From: Pseudomonas sp. SDI
GTDB taxonomy: Bacteria > Pseudomonadota > Gammaproteobacteria > Pseudomonadales > Pseudomonadaceae
DNA length: 64,000 nucleotides
Reading direction: 5' to 3'
Assembly (NCBI RefSeq): GCF_003105155.1
Contig: NZ_QETK01000025.1
Location: 17,673 to 81,672, forward strand
The translations under genes and the position numbers were made by a program. A model generated the notes under the pieces. The model saw nothing but the letters and a program-made list of their open reading frames with translations, did not search any database and was not told where the DNA came from. Shown piece by piece: positions 49,773-56,747 of the stretch. How positions within the stretch are numbered: position 1 is the first letter of the stretch; every line of letters starts with the position of its first letter.

Positions 49773-51278
49773 TCAGTTGTTGTAAAGGTCGATGATAGCG
49801 CTGACGGCCTGATTCTTGACCTTGGAGGCGTCGTTGCGGGCCTGCTCGATCTTGTCCAGGTAGGCCTCGTCGATGTCGCCGGTGACGTACTTGCCGTCGA
49901 ACACTGCGCAATCGAAATGCTCGATCTTGATCTTGCCACCGCCGACCGCTTCGATCAGGTCCGGCAGGTCCTGGTAGACCAGCCAGTCAGCGCCGATCAG
50001 TTCGGCGACATCCTGGGTGCTGCGGTTGTGCGCGATCAGCTCATGGGCACTGGGCATGTCGATGCCGTAGACGTTAGGGAAGCGTACCGCCGGGGCTGCC
50101 GAGCAGAAGTAGACGTTCTTCGCGCCGGCTTCGCGGGCCATCTGGATGATCTGCTTGCAGGTGGTACCGCGCACGATCGAGTCGTCGACCAGCATCACGT
50201 TCTTGCCGCGGAATTCCAGCTCGATGGCGTTGAGCTTCTGCCGTACGGATTTCTTCCGTGCAGCCTGGCCAGGCATGATGAAGGTACGGCCGATGTAGCG
50301 GTTCTTGACGAAGCCTTCGCGGAACTTGACGCCCAGGTGGTTGGCCAGTTCCAGCGCCGCGGTGCGACTGGTGTCGGGAATCGGGATGACTACGTCGATG
50401 TCGTGGTCAGGGCGCTCGCGCTGGATCTTCTCGGCGAGTTTCTCGCCCATGCGCAGGCGTGCCTTGTAGACCGAGACGCCGTCGATGATCGAGTCAGGAC
50501 GGGCCAGGTAGACGTGTTCGAAGATGCACGGCGACAGTTGCGGATTAGTCGCGCACTGACGGGTGTGCAGCTTGCCCTCTTCAGTGATGTACACCGCCTC
50601 GCCTGGCGCCAGATCACGGATCAGGGTGAAACCGAGTACGTCGAGGGAGACGCTCTCGGAAGCGATCATGTACTCCACACCTTCGTCGGTGTGACGCTGG
50701 CCGAAGACGATCGGGCGGATGCCGTTCGGGTCACGGAAGCCGACAATGCCGTAACCGGTGATCATCGCCACCACGGCGTAACCGCCGACACAGCGGTTGT
50801 GCACGTCGGTCACGGCGGCGAACACGTCTTCTTCGGTCGGTTGCAGCTTGCCACGCACCGCCAGCTCATGGGCGAAGACGTTGAGCAGCACTTCCGAGTC
50901 GGAGCTGGTGTTGACGTGACGCAGGTCGGACTCGTAGATCTCCTTGGCCAGCTGCTCGACGTTGGTCAAGTTGCCGTTGTGTGCCAGGGTGATGCCATAC
51001 GGCGAGTTGACGTAGAACGGCTGGGCCTCGGCCGAGGTCGAGCTGCCCGCGGTCGGGTAGCGCACGTGGCCGATCCCCATGTGGCCGACCAGGCGCTGCA
51101 TATGGCGCTGCTGGAAGACATCACGGACCAGGCCGTTGTCCTTGCGCAGGAATAACCGGCCATCATGGCTGGTCACGATACCGGCAGCATCCTGGCCGCG
51201 GTGCTGGAGGACGGTTAGCGCGTCATACAGCGCCTGATTGACGTTCGACTTACCGACGATACCGACGATGCCACACAT
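49773..51278 (-). CDS. purF: Amidophosphoribosyltransferase
   Basis: First enzyme of purine synthesis, 501 residues. The start is the ATG giving MCGIVGIVGK, because Cys2 becomes the N-terminal glutaminase nucleophile once Met is removed; an in-frame ATG three codons upstream would prevent that. Glutaminase marks LQHRGQDAAGI and NGNLTN-like AHNGNLTNV are present, as is the PRPP-binding loop VMLVDDSIVRGTT. It follows cvpA after 42 bp. Confidence 0.97.
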   Translation of the reverse strand: MCGIVGIVGKSNVNQALYDALTVLQHRGQDAAGIVTSHDGRLFLRKDNGLVRDVFQQRHMQRLVGHMGIGHVRYPTAGSSTSAEAQPFYVNSPYGITLAHNGNLTNVEQLAKEIYESDLRHVNTSSDSEVLLNVFAHELAVRGKLQPTEEDVFAAVTDVHNRCVGGYAVVAMITGYGIVGFRDPNGIRPIVFGQRHTDEGVEYMIASESVSLDVLGFTLIRDLAPGEAVYITEEGKLHTRQCATNPQLSPCIFEHVYLARPDSIIDGVSVYKARLRMGEKLAEKIQRERPDHDIDVVIPIPDTSRTAALELANHLGVKFREGFVKNRYIGRTFIMPGQAARKKSVRQKLNAIELEFRGKNVMLVDDSIVRGTTCKQIIQMAREAGAKNVYFCSAAPAVRFPNVYGIDMPSAHELIAHNRSTQDVAELIGADWLVYQDLPDLIEAVGGGKIKIEHFDCAVFDGKYVTGDIDEAYLDKIEQARNDASKVKNQAVSAIIDLYNN

Positions 51279-51319
51279 GCGACGCAACCCCTACTTAATG
51301 AAACTGGACTGAACAGGAC

Positions 51320-51874
51320 TCAGGGCGTTTTGGGCCCAAGCAGCTGTTCCTTGAACGGGAGATCAGCCGGTGCGCTGATCCCGCTGGCTAGCCACTGGCT
51401 GGTCAACCCCAGAATGAGGTTTTTCGACCAGTCAGCTACCAATAGAAATTGTGGCAAAAGCCGCGACTCCTGCCACCACGGATCCTGTTGTACCGGGCCC
51501 AGGCTCAGCAGCCCGACAGCCACCACCACCAGCAAGGCACCTCGCGCGGCGCCGAACGCCATGCCAAGGAATCGATCGGTGCCGGACAACCCAGTCACGC
51601 GGATCAGCTCGCCAATGAGAAAGTTGATCATGGCCCCCACCAGCAGGGTGGCGACGAAAAGAATGGCGCATCCGGCGATAACACGGGCCGATGGCGTCTG
51701 GATGTACCCCTCGAGGTACTGCGACAAGGCTCCACCGAACATCCAGGCCACCGCACCAGCGATGATCCAGGTGAGCAGCGACAAGGCTTCTTTGACGAAA
51801 CCGCGCTTGAGACTGATCAGCGAAGAAACGGCGATGATCGCAAGAATCGCCCAGTCGACCCAGGTAAATGCCAC
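51320..51874 (-). CDS. cvpA: CvpA family membrane protein (colicin V production)
   Basis: A 184-residue inner-membrane protein with four helices, starting MAFTWVDWAILAIIAVSSLI, the usual CvpA opening with the conserved DWAIL and SLKRGFVKEALSLLTWI. The start is a GTG at 51874, preceded by AGGC; no ATG fits. It is linked to purF in most gammaproteobacteria and is needed for colicin V export in E. coli; a role in envelope homeostasis is more general. Confidence 0.94.
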   Translation of the reverse strand: MAFTWVDWAILAIIAVSSLISLKRGFVKEALSLLTWIIAGAVAWMFGGALSQYLEGYIQTPSARVIAGCAILFVATLLVGAMINFLIGELIRVTGLSGTDRFLGMAFGAARGALLVVVAVGLLSLGPVQQDPWWQESRLLPQFLLVADWSKNLILGLTSQWLASGISAPADLPFKEQLLGPKTP

Positions 51875-51972
51875 AGTGTTGCCTGCAAACGGATAAGGCG
51901 GCGCATTTTACCAGAGCGAGGGGCTATCGGTAAGCAGTGATTTGCCGTCTGGCACAGGCCGGACGGCAGGCA

Positions 51973-52632
51973 TCAATTGCGCTCGGGCTGGAAGCGGACC
52001 ACAAAGCCGTTGAGCTTCTGCTGGCGACCCAATAGGTCGCGCAGGCGTTCGGCCTCGGCACGCTCGATCAACGGCCCGACGAACACCCGGTTCATACCGT
52101 CGGCAGAGCGGATATAGGCGTTGTAACCCTGGCTGCGCAGGGTTTTCTGCAGGCTGTCAGCGCTGGCCCGATTAGACAGGCTGGCCAGCTGTACCGACCA
52201 ACTGACCGGCAGGCCATTACCGTCGACCTTGGCCGGCGCCGCAGCGGCAGGCTTGGCTGGAGCACTGGCAACGGCCGGCGCAGGTTTGGCCACGGGCGCT
52301 GCCGGCTTGACCACGGGGGCCGGCGCAGGCACTGGAGCCGGGGTTGGCGCAGGCGCAGCAACCACCGGATCGACGGCAATCGGCGTGCTCGGCGGCGCTG
52401 GCTGCTGGCTGGCAACGGTGGCTTCTTCGAGCACTTGCGGCTCAGGCACGGCCACCGGTTCGACCTGCACTTGCGGCAGCGTCGGCACCGCCGGCGCTTC
52501 CGGCGCCTCGACGCGCACCTGGCGCAGTTCGTCTTCACGGGTGAACAGCATCGGCAGGAAAATCACCGCCAGTGCCACCAGTACCAGGGCACCGACCATC
52601 CGCTGCTTGACGACTTTATCCAGCAACGCCAT
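51973..52632 (-). CDS. dedD: SPOR-domain cell-division protein, DedD-like
   Basis: A 219-residue single-pass protein. A short cytoplasmic N-terminus precedes one membrane helix (MVGALVLVALAVIFLPMLF, about residues 12-30), then a long P/A/V-rich linker (about 45-140) and a C-terminal SPOR domain (about 145-217, SWSVQLASLSNRASADSLQK and RVFVGPLIERAEAERL). SPOR domains bind denuded glycan at the septum. Its position between folC and cvpA matches E. coli dedD. Its start lies inside the end of folC (17-bp overlap). Confidence 0.93.
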   Translation of the reverse strand: MALLDKVVKQRMVGALVLVALAVIFLPMLFTREDELRQVRVEAPEAPAVPTLPQVQVEPVAVPEPQVLEEATVASQQPAPPSTPIAVDPVVAAPAPTPAPVPAPAPVVKPAAPVAKPAPAVASAPAKPAAAAPAKVDGNGLPVSWSVQLASLSNRASADSLQKTLRSQGYNAYIRSADGMNRVFVGPLIERAEAERLRDLLGRQQKLNGFVVRFQPERN

Positions 52633-53923
52633 CTGTTCCTACCTCCATGGTCTGCCGGTCGAGCCATTGCAGGGCCTCGCCGACACAGAAAAATGAGCCG
52701 AACAGCAGGATCTCGTCATCCGCCGTCGCTTGCGCGCACTGCCCGTCGAGGGCGGCGGCGACACTAGGGTAAGACTGCACCGTTGCGCCAAGGTTCTCCA
52801 GAGCCGATTGCAACTGCCCAGCCGGCCGACTGCGAGCGGTATCCAGCGGGGCCACGGCCCAGGCATCCACCCGCGACGTCAGCGGCGCGAGCACGCCATC
52901 CAGATCCTTATCGGCGAGCAGGCCGAACACCGCCAGGCGCTTGCCACGTGGCGGCCGTGCGGCCAGCCGCGTGGCCAGGTACTCGGCAGCATGCGGGTTG
53001 TGCCCGACGTCGAGCATCAGGTTCAACACCTTACCCTGCCAGGTGATGCGCCGACGGTCCAGACGACCGACAATCCGTGCGGCCTGCAACGCCTGGGCGA
53101 TGACCTCTGGCTGCCACGGCAGATCCAGCAGCAGGTAGGCCTGCAAGGCCAGGGCGGCGTTTTCCATCGGCAGGTCGAGCAATGGCAGGTCGCGCAACTC
53201 GACCACCTCGCCAGCCGCATCGACGCCACGCCATTGCCAGAACTGATCGGTGCTGGCCAAATCGAAATCACGGCCACGCAGGAAGAACGGCGCCTTGAGC
53301 TCGCGCGCCTTGTCGAGCAACGGCTGCGGCGGGCTGAGGTCGCCACACAGGGCCGGCTTGCCGGCACGGAAGATCCCGGCCTTTTCGAATGCCACCCGCT
53401 CGCGGGTATCGCCCAGGTAATCGACGTGGTCGACGCCAATGCTGGTGACCACGGCAAGGTCCGCATCGGCCAGGTTGACCGTGTCCAGACGCCCGCCCAG
53501 GCCCACTTCCAGCACGACGGCATCCAGCGCTGCGCGACTGAACAGCCAGAACGCCGCCAGGGTGCCGGCTTCGAAGTAGGTCAGGGAAATTTCGCCACGG
53601 GCCGCCTCGACGGCCGCGAACGCTTCACACAGCTGGGCGTCGCCGGCCTCGGCGCCATTCAGCAGCACCCGCTCGTTGTAACGCAACAGGTGCGGCGAAC
53701 TGTACACGCCGACCTTCAGGCCCTGGGCCCTGAGCAATGCGGCAATGAACGCACAGGTCGAGCCCTTGCCGTTGGTGCCGGTCACCGTGATTACCCGTGG
53801 CGCCAGCGTGCCCAGCCCGAGCCGTGCGGCAACCTGGCGCGAACGCTCCAGGCCCATGTCGATGGCCGACGGGTGCAACTGCTCGAGGTAGGCGAGCCAG
53901 TCGCCAAGGGTACGTTCGGTCAT
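52616..53923 (-). CDS. folC: Bifunctional folylpolyglutamate synthase/dihydrofolate synthase
   Basis: A 435-residue Mur-ligase-family enzyme that makes dihydrofolate and adds glutamates to folates. The P-loop is VTGTNGKGSTCAFIAALLRA (about residues 46-65); the second Mur box is LEVGLGGRLDTVNL and the domain with SIGVDHVDYLGDTRERVAFE. Length is normal. The ATG overlaps the accD stop by four bases, so translation is coupled. It sits in the conserved accD-folC-dedD order. Confidence 0.96.
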   Translation of the reverse strand: MTERTLGDWLAYLEQLHPSAIDMGLERSRQVAARLGLGTLAPRVITVTGTNGKGSTCAFIAALLRAQGLKVGVYSSPHLLRYNERVLLNGAEAGDAQLCEAFAAVEAARGEISLTYFEAGTLAAFWLFSRAALDAVVLEVGLGGRLDTVNLADADLAVVTSIGVDHVDYLGDTRERVAFEKAGIFRAGKPALCGDLSPPQPLLDKARELKAPFFLRGRDFDLASTDQFWQWRGVDAAGEVVELRDLPLLDLPMENAALALQAYLLLDLPWQPEVIAQALQAARIVGRLDRRRITWQGKVLNLMLDVGHNPHAAEYLATRLAARPPRGKRLAVFGLLADKDLDGVLAPLTSRVDAWAVAPLDTARSRPAGQLQSALENLGATVQSYPSVAAALDGQCAQATADDEILLFGSFFCVGEALQWLDRQTMEVGTDGVAG

Positions 53924-54840
53924 ACGTTGGCAGGCACTGGCGGAACGACGATCGGCTCGATGACCGGCGCGACGAACTTCGGCGTCGGCAGGCCCATCAT
54001 TTGCGCCAGCAGGCTGCCCAGGCGTGGACGCAGCTCGCTACGCGGAATGATCATGTCGATTGCACCATGCTCCAGGAGGAACTCGCTGCGCTGGAAGCCT
54101 TCCGGCAGTTTTTCCCGCACGGTCTGCTCGATCACGCGCGGGCCGGCGAAGCCGATCAGCGCCTTTGGCTCACCGACGATGACGTCGCCGAGCATCGCCA
54201 GACTGGCAGAAACGCCACCGTAGACCGGGTCGGTCAGTACCGAGATGAACGGAATGCCTTCTTCGCGCAGACGCGCCAGCACGGCGGAGGTCTTGGCCAT
54301 CTGCATCAGCGAGATCAGCGCTTCCTGCATGCGTGCACCGCCGGAAGCGGAGAAGCAGACCATCGGGCAACGGTTTTCCAGAGCATAGTTGGCTGCGCGC
54401 ACGAAGCGCTCGCCAACGATGGCCCCCATGGAGCCGCCCATGAACGAGAATTCGAAGGCGCTGACCACGATCGGCATGCCCAGCAGGGTACCGCTCATGG
54501 AGATCAATGCGTCTTTTTCGCCGGTCTGCTTCTGCGCTGCAGTCAGGCGATCCTTGTACTTCTTGCCGTCACGGAACTTCAGACGGTCGACCGGCTCCAG
54601 CTCGGCGCCCAGTTCGACACGGCCTTCGGCGTCGAGGAAGATGTCGATGCGCGCACGTGCACCAATGCGCATGTGGTGGTTGCACTTGGGGCAGACATCC
54701 AGGGTCTTTTCCAGCTCCGGACGATAGAGCACGGCCTCGCAGGACGGGCACTTGTGCCACAGGCCTTCCGGCACCGAGCTCTTCTTCACCTCGGAACGCA
54801 TGATCGAAGGGATCAGTTTGTCTACTAACCAGTTGCTCAT
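53920..54840 (-). CDS. accD: Acetyl-CoA carboxylase carboxyltransferase subunit beta
   Basis: A 306-residue subunit that, with AccA, transfers the carboxyl group from biotin to acetyl-CoA to start fatty acid synthesis. The N-terminal zinc finger has CPSC and CPKC spaced by 15 residues (about 32-54), followed by the crotonase-fold carboxyltransferase domain with CFSASGGARMQEALISLMQM and PVYGGVSASLAMLGD. The usual short C-terminal tail ends with PPVPANV. The 281-bp gap upstream to trpF contains no gene and probably holds the promoter. Confidence 0.97.
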   Translation of the reverse strand: MSNWLVDKLIPSIMRSEVKKSSVPEGLWHKCPSCEAVLYRPELEKTLDVCPKCNHHMRIGARARIDIFLDAEGRVELGAELEPVDRLKFRDGKKYKDRLTAAQKQTGEKDALISMSGTLLGMPIVVSAFEFSFMGGSMGAIVGERFVRAANYALENRCPMVCFSASGGARMQEALISLMQMAKTSAVLARLREEGIPFISVLTDPVYGGVSASLAMLGDVIVGEPKALIGFAGPRVIEQTVREKLPEGFQRSEFLLEHGAIDMIIPRSELRPRLGSLLAQMMGLPTPKFVAPVIEPIVVPPVPANV

Positions 54841-55121
54841 GCTTTCTTTCTCCAGTAGCGGCGACCGGCAGGCAAATGTTGCCGGGTCACGCGTATGCCC
54901 TTGAGCTCAATTCGTGTATGACGCGATGATGATCGGCCCCCGGCGCTGCACGTTCAGCGCTGGCACCCTGAGCCCGATCCATCGTCAACCTGTAAAGGCG
55001 ACGCCAGTGGCGCCACCCGATAATTTCGACCGGCCCTGCGGCGCGATCCGGCAGCAACGGGCTGCGAAAGCTATGGACGATTGCGCGCAGCCAGCCGTCA
55101 CATCGGCGATGCCCTGCCCTT

Positions 55122-55742
55122 TCACGCCTGCCGCACGGCGCGCATGAACGCTTCGATCTTCAGTGGATCCTTGATGCCCTTGGCCGCTTCCACACCGCCG
55201 CTGACATCCACCGCATACGGCCGCACCACGGCAATTGCCTGAGCGACATTGGCGGCCGACAGGCCACCAGCAAGGATAATCGGCTTGCTCAGCGTTGGCG
55301 GCACCAGCGCCCAGTCGAACGCTTCGCCGGTACCCCCGGGCACCCCGGCTACATAGGTGTCGAGGAGGATGCCGCTGGCATTGCGGTACAGCGTGCAGCT
55401 GGCCTGCAGGTCGTCGCCCGGGCGTACCCGCAGCGCCTTGATCCACGGCCGGTGATAGCCCTCGCAGTCGGCCGGGGTTTCATCGCCATGGAATTGCAGC
55501 AGGTCGAGGGGAACCACCTCGAGGATTTCGTTCAGCTCGCAACGGCTGGCATCGACGAACAGGCCCACGGTGGTCACGAACGGCGGCAGCGCGGCGATGA
55601 TCGCCCGCGCCTGCTCGGCCGTCACTGCCCGCGGGCTCTTGGCGTAGAACACGAAGCCAATGGCATCGGCCCCGGCCTCGACGGCGGCCAATGCGTCTTC
55701 TATACGGGTAATCCCGCAGATCTTGCTGCGAACGGCAGACAT
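55122..55742 (-). CDS. trpF: Phosphoribosylanthranilate isomerase
   Basis: A 206-residue TIM-barrel enzyme of tryptophan synthesis. The catalytic cysteine is in KICGITR (about residue 9) and the aspartate in the VGLFVDAS and YAVDVSGGVE region; LDTYVAGVPGGTGEAFDW is the usual phosphate-site area. In Pseudomonas it lies apart from the other trp genes, between truA and accD, which is what is seen here. The gap to truA is 39 bp. Confidence 0.96.
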   Translation of the reverse strand: MSAVRSKICGITRIEDALAAVEAGADAIGFVFYAKSPRAVTAEQARAIIAALPPFVTTVGLFVDASRCELNEILEVVPLDLLQFHGDETPADCEGYHRPWIKALRVRPGDDLQASCTLYRNASGILLDTYVAGVPGGTGEAFDWALVPPTLSKPIILAGGLSAANVAQAIAVVRPYAVDVSGGVEAAKGIKDPLKIEAFMRAVRQA

Positions 55743-55781
55743 AGCCCCGTGAACCTCAGCTGATTCGGAAAGTCCCGGATG

Positions 55782-56684
55782 TTAGCAAATGACTTGCGGG
55801 TCGTCAGCCGCCAACGACTCGAAGCCGGAAAGGAAATGTGGACCGATGTAACGAGACGGCAGCGCGTACTCTGGCGGGTACTCCACCTGCACCAGGTACA
55901 GGCCGAACGGATGCCCGGTCACCCCCGCCGCCCGGCGGTCGCGGGCAGCCAGCACTTCAGCGGCCCACTCCACCGGACGCAGCCCGGCGCCAATGCTCAT
56001 GAGCACGCCGGCAATGTTGCGCACCATGTGATGCAGGAAGGCGCTGGCGCGGATGTCGAGGACGATCATCTTGCCGTGCCGGGTCACCCGCAGGTGATAC
56101 ATCTCCTTGACCGGCGACTTGGCCTGGCACTGGCTGGCGCGGAACGAGCTGAAGTCATGGGTGCCAACCAGATAAGAGGCCGCCTGTGCCATGCGCTCGA
56201 CATCGAGCGGCCGGTGATTCCAGGTGACCTGGTCGCCGAGATGCGCCGGGCGCACCTGATCGTTGTAGATAATATAGCGATAGCGCCGGGCCTTGGCCTT
56301 GAAGCGGGCATGGAAATGCGCCGGCATCTCCGCCGCCCAGGTCACGCTGATGTCATGCGGCAGGTTGATATTGGCGCCCATGGTCCAGGCTTTCATGCTG
56401 CGCACGGCGCGGGTGTCGAAATGCACCACCTGGCCGCTGGCATGTACCGCGGCGTCGGTGCGCCCGGCGCAATGGATGGTTACCGGCGAGTCGGCCACCC
56501 GCGACAGCGCTTCTTCCAGGGTTTGCTGCACGCTCAGGACGCCGCTGGCCTGACGCTGCCAGCCGTGGTAGCGCGAACCTTTGTATTCAACGCCCAGGGC
56601 GATGCGGAAGTAGCCTTCGGCCGCCGATTCGGCAGCTGCGTTATCGATGATTTCCAAGGAGATAAAGCCTGTCGGTTTAAGCAA
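55782..56684 (-). CDS. truA: tRNA pseudouridine(38-40) synthase TruA
   Basis: A 300-residue enzyme that modifies U38, U39 and U40 of tRNAs. The catalytic aspartate is in CAGRTDAAVHASGQVVHFDT, and the family blocks RIALGVEYKGSRYHGWQRQA, RRYRYIIYND and FLHHMVRNIAG are complete. The start is unclear: no ATG or GTG is suitably placed. A TTG at 56684 gives LKPTGFISLEIIDNAAAES and another TTG lies at 56657; the conserved part begins only around RIALG. I report the longer form. A TATAAT at 56693-56698 would put the transcription start next to the first TTG. Confidence 0.88.
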   Translation of the reverse strand: MLKPTGFISLEIIDNAAAESAAEGYFRIALGVEYKGSRYHGWQRQASGVLSVQQTLEEALSRVADSPVTIHCAGRTDAAVHASGQVVHFDTRAVRSMKAWTMGANINLPHDISVTWAAEMPAHFHARFKAKARRYRYIIYNDQVRPAHLGDQVTWNHRPLDVERMAQAASYLVGTHDFSSFRASQCQAKSPVKEMYHLRVTRHGKMIVLDIRASAFLHHMVRNIAGVLMSIGAGLRPVEWAAEVLAARDRRAAGVTGHPFGLYLVQVEYPPEYALPSRYIGPHFLSGFESLAADDPQVIC

Positions 56685-56692
56685 TGCCGGGG

Positions 56693-56729
56693 ATTATAAC
56701 GACAACGGCAGCCACCTGGGCTGCCGTTG
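56693..56729 (-). promoter_or_regulatory. fimV 3' hairpin and candidate truA -10 element
   Basis: CAACGGCAGC (56703-56712) and GCTGCCGTTG (56720-56729) form a 10-bp inverted repeat 18 bp after the fimV stop, without a T-run after it, so its role as a terminator is unsure. Immediately downstream on the minus strand is a perfect TATAAT (56693-56698). No good -35 lies 16-18 bp upstream, since the hairpin occupies that place. Confidence 0.4.
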
Positions 56730-56747
56730 GCGCTGCGAGGGAACGAC

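Noticed and set aside
48672..51155. 827-codon plus-strand open frame opposite metZ and purF
   Set aside because: It spans two well-defined genes on the other strand and reads as low-information sequence without family motifs.
52229..52696. Gly/Ala-rich 155-codon frame opposite dedD
   Set aside because: It is the reverse of the proline/alanine linker of the SPOR protein.
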